Shown: piece by piece, positions 5,978 through 10,102 of the stretch | Layout of the letters: each line of letters begins with the position of its first letter | Numbering within the stretch: the first letter of the stretch is position 1 | NCBI GenBank assembly: GCA_017552495.1 | Contig: JAFZPW010000071.1 | Coordinates: 1 to 10,102 of the forward strand | DNA length: 10,102 bases | Direction: 5' to 3' | Source of the DNA: Clostridia bacterium | GTDB lineage: Bacteria; Bacillota; Clostridia; Oscillospirales; Butyricicoccaceae | Program-made: the position numbers and the translations under genes | The notes under the pieces: generated by a model | Told to the model about the DNA's origin: nothing | Seen by the model: the letters and a program-made list of their open reading frames with translations, nothing else | Databases searched by the model: none

Positions 5978-7210
5978 ATGAAAAAGAAATTAACGCTGCC
6001 CGTGCAGATCGCGATTGCCCTGATCGCCGGTATTCTTTTCGGCCTGATCTGCTATTTCGCAAAGATCCCGCAGTTTACCACCAACTATCTCAAGCCCTTC
6101 GGCACCATTTTCGTCAACCTGCTGAAGTTCATCGTCGTTCCCGTGGTGCTGCTGTCCATGATCGACGGCATCATCTCCATGGGCGACATGAAAAAGGTGG
6201 GCTCGGTGGGATGGAAGACCGTGGCCTACTTCCTTGTCACCACAGCCATCGCCTGCGTCATCGGTCTGATTATCGCCAACATCTTTAACGGCGCGGGTCT
6301 GTTCCCCGTCCTGCAGAATGCCGAGGGCGCCGAATGGACCGGCAAGACCACGCAGAACTTTATGGACACCCTTGTTGCCATCTTCCCGGACAACATGTGG
6401 AAGGCCTTTACCAATTCCGATATGCTCCAGGTCATCGTCATCGCCCTGCTGCTGGGCGGCGGTGTTCTTGCCGCCGGTGAAAAGGCCAGAATGGCCAAGG
6501 ATCTGGTGGGCACGCTGTACGCCGTCATCGAAAAGGTCATGGGCTTTATCATTTCCCTGAGCCCCATCGGCGTTTTCACCATGATGGCATGGGTGGTGGC
6601 CACAAAGGGCCCCGACATTCTGGGTTCGCTGGCGCTGGTGCTGCTGGCGGCTTACATCGCGTATTTCCTCCACGCCGTGCTGGTCTACTCCATGGCGGCG
6701 AAGACCTTTGCCGGCGTCAATCCGCTGACCTTCTTCAAGCTGGCTTCTCCCGCCATGATTTTCGCCTTTACCTCCACCTCCTCCGCGGCAACCCTGCCCG
6801 TTTCTGAGGAGTGCGCCCTCAAGCTGGGCGCCAAGAAGGATGTGGCGTCCTTTGTCCTGCCGCTGGGCGCCACCATCAATATGGACGGCACCGCCATTTA
6901 TCAGTGCGTCGCCACCATCTTCCTGGCAACCTGCTCGGGCATCCATCTGACCATCGGCCAGATGGTCATTATCGTCGTCACCGCCACGCTGGCCTCGATC
7001 GGCACCGCCGGCACCCCCGGCGCCGGCATGATTATGCTGGCCATGGTGCTGACCGCCATGGGCATCGACGTCAACATGATTATGATTATCTACGGCGTCG
7101 ACCGTCTGTTCGACATGGGCCGTACCTGCCTCAACGTCACCGGCGACATTTCCTGCTCGCTGTGCGTCACCAGGTGGGAAAGCAAAAAAGCCGCGAAAGC
7201 CAACAAATAA
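5978..7210 (+). CDS. Dicarboxylate/amino acid:cation symporter (DAACS, glutamate/aspartate type)
   Basis: A 410-residue membrane transporter of the GltP/Glt(Ph) fold that takes up acidic amino acids with Na+ or H+. Visible hallmarks in order: the HP1 hairpin tip TSTSSAATLP (265-274), the TM7 motif NMDGT (301-305), the HP2 tip GTAGTPGAG (342-350), and TM8 DRLFDMGRTCLNVTGD (375-390). Asp375, Asp379, Arg382, Thr383 and Asn386 match the Glt(Ph) binding-site residues Asp390, Asp394, Arg397, Thr398 and Asn401. The arginine favours acidic substrates over the neutral ones of SstT/ASCT-type members. Length is typical and the frame is intact. AGAGGAG at 5963-5969 is 8 nt before the ATG. The gene has its own strong promoter and a perfect terminator. 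A succinate or fumarate preference cannot be excluded from motifs alone. Confidence 0.95.
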   Translation: MKKKLTLPVQIAIALIAGILFGLICYFAKIPQFTTNYLKPFGTIFVNLLKFIVVPVVLLSMIDGIISMGDMKKVGSVGWKTVAYFLVTTAIACVIGLIIANIFNGAGLFPVLQNAEGAEWTGKTTQNFMDTLVAIFPDNMWKAFTNSDMLQVIVIALLLGGGVLAAGEKARMAKDLVGTLYAVIEKVMGFIISLSPIGVFTMMAWVVATKGPDILGSLALVLLAAYIAYFLHAVLVYSMAAKTFAGVNPLTFFKLASPAMIFAFTSTSSAATLPVSEECALKLGAKKDVASFVLPLGATINMDGTAIYQCVATIFLATCSGIHLTIGQMVIIVVTATLASIGTAGTPGAGMIMLAMVLTAMGIDVNMIMIIYGVDRLFDMGRTCLNVTGDISCSLCVTRWESKKAAKANK

Positions 7211-7225
7211 GCGCCTTGGCGCAGG

Positions 7226-7256
7226 AAAAAGGACGGCCTTCGGGCCGTCCTTTTTT
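7226..7256 (+). terminator. Terminator of the symporter gene
   Basis: GGACGGCC (7231-7238) and GGCCGTCC (7243-7250) form a perfect stem capped by a TTCG tetraloop, with five A before and six T after. The A/T flanks also pair and make it potentially bidirectional. Confidence 0.96.
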
Positions 7257-7549
7257 GAAATCTTCCGGGAACGGACAAAGAAAAACAACCCGGTGCGCGA
7301 CAGCGCGGCGGAGCCGCAGACGGCGTTATCCGCCAGATCTCTTTTCTCGTCGGCATACCAGTCGTCATACCGGCATCGTCAAGCCCATCGGAATTCGCAA
7401 TCCGGCGTCTTGCCGCTTCCCAAAAACCGAGGAACGGCGCTTCCCGGCAAATCCATTTTCCGGCAGCCCTTCTTTCGCGAAAATCCCCGCAATTTGGGCA
7501 CAATGCTTTCAAAACGGAAAGTTTTTCGTTAAAAGATGGGAACATTTCC
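7257..7549. other. Gene-free stretch between the symporter and rny
   Basis: No gene is supported here. Frames on both strands are open for up to about 80-150 codons, but the predicted proteins are Arg/Ser/Pro-rich with no domain and no well-placed ribosome binding site. The only structure seen is two adjacent short hairpins: GCGC/GCGC (7295-7306) and GCGGC/GCCGC (7305-7317). There is no T-tract and no clear promoter. Confidence 0.6.
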
Positions 7550-7578
7550 TTGACAGGTTTCTGTAAAAGCTATAATAT
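7550..7578 (+). promoter_or_regulatory. Promoter of rny
   Basis: A perfect TTGACA (7550-7555) is followed 17 bp later by TAATAT (7573-7578). The overlapping perfect TATAAT (7571-7576) would have a 15-bp spacer. Either way transcription would start near 7584, about 55 nt before the start codon. Confidence 0.82.
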
Positions 7579-7592
7579 AGAAGTTAGCATAT

Positions 7593-7607
7593 TTTCTTTT
7601 AAAGAAA
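7593..7607 (+). repeat. AT-rich inverted repeat in the rny leader
   Basis: TTTCTTT (7593-7599) and AAAGAAA (7601-7607) are perfect inverted copies around a single T, about 10 nt into the predicted transcript. With no loop it is better suited to a protein-binding site on DNA than to an RNA hairpin. No regulator is implied by the neighbours. Confidence 0.35.
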
Positions 7608-7639
7608 TAAGCGTAAATTATTGAGAGGAAGTTATAGCA

Positions 7640-9202
7640 ATGCCGTCACCGATTTACTGGATCGTGTGGATCGTTGCTTTGTTTGCCGTCGCCGCCGCAG
7701 GAGTTTTTGCAGGCTATTCTTACCGGAAAAAAGTTGCAGAAAAAGAGATCGGCAGCGCCGAGGATGAAGCAAAGAAGATCATCAACGAGGCCATCAAATC
7801 CGCAGAAGCCAAGAAACGCGAAGCCGTGGTGGAGGCCCGGGAAGAAATTTTCCGCGCCCGCACCGAAAACGAGAAGGAATGCAAGGAGCGCCGCGCCGAG
7901 GTGCAGAAGCAGGAACGCCGCATCCAGCAAAAGGAAGAGGCCATCGACCGCAAATACGAGAGCATCGAGGCCAAGGAAGAAAAGCTCAGCCAGCGTATGA
8001 AGCAGTTGGATGAGCAGAAGGAAGAGGTCGCCGCCCTGAAAAAGAGCCAGCTTGAGATGCTGGAAAAGATTTCTGGCCTCACGGTGGAAGAAGCAAAGGT
8101 GCAACTCATCTCCCAAGTGGAGGAGGAGGCTCGCCACGACGCCGCCGTCCGCCTGAAGGAAATCGAGCGTCAGACCAAGGACGAGGCCGACGCCCGCGCC
8201 CGCGAGATCATCACCACCGCCATTCAGCGGTGCGCCGCCGATCACGCCAGCGAGGCCACCGTTTCGGTGGTGCCGCTGCCCAGCGACGAGATGAAGGGCC
8301 GCATCATCGGCCGCGAGGGCCGCAACATCCGCACGCTGGAAACCCTCACCGGCGTGGATCTCATCATCGACGATACCCCCGAGGCCATCACCCTGTCCAG
8401 CTTTGATCCGGTCCGCCGCGAAGTGGCCCGCGTGGCGCTGGAAAAACTGATTACCGACGGGCGCATTCATCCCGCCCGCATCGAGGAAACGGTGGACAAG
8501 GCGCAGCGCGAGGTGGAATCCATCATCAAACAGGAGGGCGAGCGCGCCATTTTCGAAACCGGCGTCCACGGCGTCCATCAGGAGCTGGTCAAGCTGCTGG
8601 GCCGGATGCGTTACCGCACCAGCTACGGACAAAACGTGCTGGCGCACTCCGTGGAGGTGGCGCACATCGCCGGACTTTTGGGCAGCGAACTGGGTCTGCC
8701 CGCGCAGCAGGTGACACTGGCCAAGCGCGCCGGTCTGCTGCATGATATCGGCAAGGCCGTCACCCACGAGGTGGAGGGCAGCCACGTTGCCATCGGCGTG
8801 GAGCTGGCCCGGAAGTACCGGGAGAAAGAGGACGTGATCCACGCCATCGAGGCGCACCACGGCGACGTGGAGGCCAAAACCATGATCGCCTGCATCGTGC
8901 AGGCGGCCGACGCCATTTCCGCGGCCCGGCCCGGCGCCCGCCGCGAGAATCTGGAGGCTTATATCAAGCGTCTGGAACGGCTGGAGGAACTGGCCTCCGG
9001 TATGCCCGGCGTGGAAAAGTGCTTTGCCTTCCAGGCGGGCCGCGAGATCCGTATTTTGGTCAATCCCGACCAGATCAAAGACGACGATATGGTGCTGCTG
9101 GCGCGGGATCTGTCCAAGAAGATCGAGAACGAACTCAATTATCCCGGCCAGATCAAGGTGCATGTGGTGCGGGAGACCCGCGCCGTGGATTACGCGAAAT
9201 AA
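7640..9202 (+). CDS. rny: Ribonuclease Y
   Basis: The membrane-anchored endoribonuclease that starts mRNA decay in many Firmicutes. The 520 residues equal the length of the Bacillus subtilis enzyme. Order: N-terminal membrane anchor (about 6-25), a long charged coiled coil (about 30-195), a KH domain with the RNA-binding GREG loop (224-227, within KGRIIGREGRNIR), and a metal-dependent HD domain. The catalytic His368-Asp369 pair (LLHDIGKAV) falls at the same numbers as in B. subtilis RNase Y. Further HD-domain histidines are visible in EGSHVAIG and EAHHGDVEAK. AGAGGAAG (7624-7631) lies 8 nt before the ATG. The gene has its own promoter and terminator, and no recA or other usual partner is visible next to it. 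Identification is secure. Confidence 0.98.
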   Translation: MPSPIYWIVWIVALFAVAAAGVFAGYSYRKKVAEKEIGSAEDEAKKIINEAIKSAEAKKREAVVEAREEIFRARTENEKECKERRAEVQKQERRIQQKEEAIDRKYESIEAKEEKLSQRMKQLDEQKEEVAALKKSQLEMLEKISGLTVEEAKVQLISQVEEEARHDAAVRLKEIERQTKDEADARAREIITTAIQRCAADHASEATVSVVPLPSDEMKGRIIGREGRNIRTLETLTGVDLIIDDTPEAITLSSFDPVRREVARVALEKLITDGRIHPARIEETVDKAQREVESIIKQEGERAIFETGVHGVHQELVKLLGRMRYRTSYGQNVLAHSVEVAHIAGLLGSELGLPAQQVTLAKRAGLLHDIGKAVTHEVEGSHVAIGVELARKYREKEDVIHAIEAHHGDVEAKTMIACIVQAADAISAARPGARRENLEAYIKRLERLEELASGMPGVEKCFAFQAGREIRILVNPDQIKDDDMVLLARDLSKKIENELNYPGQIKVHVVRETRAVDYAK

Positions 9203-9212
9203 TTTGCCAACC

Positions 9213-9242
9213 GCCGGCCCGCGCTTTTGCGGGCCGGCTTTT
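9213..9242 (+). terminator. Terminator of rny
   Basis: GCCGGCCCGC (9213-9222) pairs perfectly with GCGGGCCGGC (9229-9238) around a 6-nt loop, followed by TTTT. It starts 10 nt past the stop codon. The T-tract is short, but the stem is very stable. Confidence 0.88.
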
Positions 9243-9262
9243 GAATTTGAAATGGATGATTC

Positions 9263-9291
9263 TTGCAAATCCCGGCGGGATCTGCTACAAT
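9263..9291 (+). promoter_or_regulatory. Promoter of the peptidase C26 gene
   Basis: TTGCAA (9263-9268), a 17-bp spacer and TACAAT (9286-9291). The start would be near 9298, about 60 nt before the start codon. Confidence 0.75.
9269..9281. promoter_or_regulatory. Palindrome in the promoter spacer, candidate operator
   Basis: ATCCC (9269-9273) and GGGAT (9277-9281) are perfect inverted copies around GGC, lying wholly between the -35 and -10 boxes. A protein bound here would block RNA polymerase. The half-sites are only 5 bp, so chance is a real possibility. Confidence 0.3.
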
Positions 9292-9356
9292 GCGATTGTA
9301 GGCAAAAGCTGGCAAAATGAGGAAACAACAAATCAAAAAGAAAGAGGGTTCATGAC

Positions 9357-10082
9357 ATGCTCAAGGAAAAACCGCTGATCTGCTGCACGACCTCCGGCCG
9401 CAGCGACACCGACGATCCCAGACGCCGCGTTCTGGAAGAATGGCAGACCTATCCCCTGGCGATTTTGGCGGCGGGGGGCATCCCCATCTCCACCAACGAG
9501 CTCTGCCCGGAGGAGATGGCCGAGCTTTGCGACGGGTTGCTGCTCACCGGCGGCGCCGATGTGGATCCCGACCTTTACGGCGAGGAAATCTTGAACGACA
9601 CCGTTAAAACCGATCCGGCCCGCACGGCCTTTGAGGCGCCGCTGGCCCGGGCCTTTTTGGCGCGGAAAAAGCCGGTTTTGTGCATTTGCCGGGGATTTCA
9701 GTTGATGAACGTTCTGTTGGGCGGCAGTCTGTGGCAGGACACCGTGGCACAACTTGGCTATGTCCATATGAACCGGGACATCCGGCATCCGGCCTTTGCG
9801 CAGGAGGGCTCGGTGCTTTACCGCCTGTTCGGGCGGGAATTCCGGGTCAACAGCACCCACCATCAGGCGGTAAAGGCCCTGGGCGATGGCCTGCGCGTCA
9901 CGGCCCGCTCGGTGGAAGGCATCATTGAGGCCTATGAGCACGAGAGTCTGCCCATCTGGGGCACCCAGTTCCATCCCGAGCGGCTGACGGGCATTTTGTG
10001 GGACGACCGTACCCCCGATTTCGCGCCCTATTTCCGCTTTTTCGTGGAGGAAACGAAGCGCGATGCGGAAAACAGGGCGTGA
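9357..10082 (+). CDS. Peptidase C26 / gamma-glutamyl-gamma-aminobutyrate hydrolase family protein
   Basis: A 241-residue cytosolic class-I glutamine-amidotransferase-like hydrolase related to PuuD, which cleaves gamma-glutamyl amide bonds. The oxyanion region TGGADVDPDLYGE (64-76) is followed by the nucleophile elbow CICRGFQ (109-115) with Cys111, the conserved VNSTHHQAVK (164-173), and GTQFHPE (202-208) supplying His206 and Glu208, which completes the catalytic triad. The residue two before the nucleophile is Cys where most members have Gly. AAAGAGGG (9341-9348) is 8 nt before the ATG. An overlapping ATG at 9352 is in a frame that stops after 8 codons. The gene follows the rny terminator and has its own promoter. 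No polyamine or GABA genes are nearby, so the true gamma-glutamyl substrate is open; peptidoglycan or folate-type substrates are also possible. Confidence 0.92.
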   Translation: MLKEKPLICCTTSGRSDTDDPRRRVLEEWQTYPLAILAAGGIPISTNELCPEEMAELCDGLLLTGGADVDPDLYGEEILNDTVKTDPARTAFEAPLARAFLARKKPVLCICRGFQLMNVLLGGSLWQDTVAQLGYVHMNRDIRHPAFAQEGSVLYRLFGREFRVNSTHHQAVKALGDGLRVTARSVEGIIEAYEHESLPIWGTQFHPERLTGILWDDRTPDFAPYFRFFVEETKRDAENRA

Positions 10083-10102
10083 CGTTTGTAAAAAAGCAAG
10101 GC

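Noticed and set aside
5990..7288. A 432-codon minus-strand frame opposite the symporter gene
   Set aside because: Its His/Gly/Asp-rich composition is typical of the antisense of a hydrophobic gene. The plus frame carries all DAACS motifs and has promoter, ribosome binding site and terminator.
7293..7532. A 79-codon plus-strand frame in the gap before rny
   Set aside because: No ribosome binding site, no promoter, Arg/Ser-rich composition and no recognisable domain. Treated as non-coding.
7646..9331. A 561-codon minus-strand frame opposite rny
   Set aside because: Antisense shadow of rny; it crosses the rny terminator and shows no domain.
9352..9378. ATG at 9352 as start of the last gene or of a leader peptide
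   Set aside because: It is out of frame with the hydrolase and ends after 8 codons. ATG at 9357 has the better distance to AAAGAGGG and opens the full conserved protein.

Overview
The window looks like chromosomal core DNA from a GC-rich member of the Clostridia (Firmicutes). An Oscillospirales-type gut bacterium is the best guess. The evidence is strong AAGGAGG-type ribosome binding sites, near-consensus sigma-A promoters with 17-bp spacers, GTG and TTG starts, GC-rich hairpin terminators, an RNase Y gene, a YitT/DUF2179 protein, and an S-layer-homology protein of a style common in that order. The genus cannot be fixed from this sequence alone. I see no transposase, integrase, phage gene, CRISPR array or toxin-antitoxin pair.

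Layout. At the left edge a minus-strand thymidine kinase gene (tdk, last few codons cut off by the window) is divergent from a single tRNA-Gly(CCC) with its own promoter and terminator. A gene-poor stretch follows (about 798-1104), then a promoter, a leader containing an intrinsic-terminator hairpin, and a yitT-family membrane protein gene. The next gene, on the minus strand, encodes a Na+/phosphate cotransporter with a PhoU-like tail, and two hairpin terminators separate these convergent genes. The intergenic region upstream of the cotransporter (4125-4344) holds 11-bp-phased GATTTAAC repeats that resemble Firmicute PhoP boxes, plus a divergent promoter for a secreted SLH-domain protein.

To the right, all on the plus strand and each apparently its own transcription unit, are: a 56-residue protein with one membrane segment and a Cys/Gly-rich tail, a DAACS-type glutamate/aspartate:cation symporter, ribonuclease Y (rny), and a class-I glutamine-amidotransferase-like peptidase C26 hydrolase. 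Almost every gene has a recognisable promoter and a terminator, so the region reads as a row of monocistronic housekeeping and transport genes, not an operon-encoded system.

I found no convincing new multi-gene system. The best leads are the phased repeats upstream of the phosphate transporter, the Cys/Gly-rich membrane microprotein, and the terminator-containing leader of the yitT gene.
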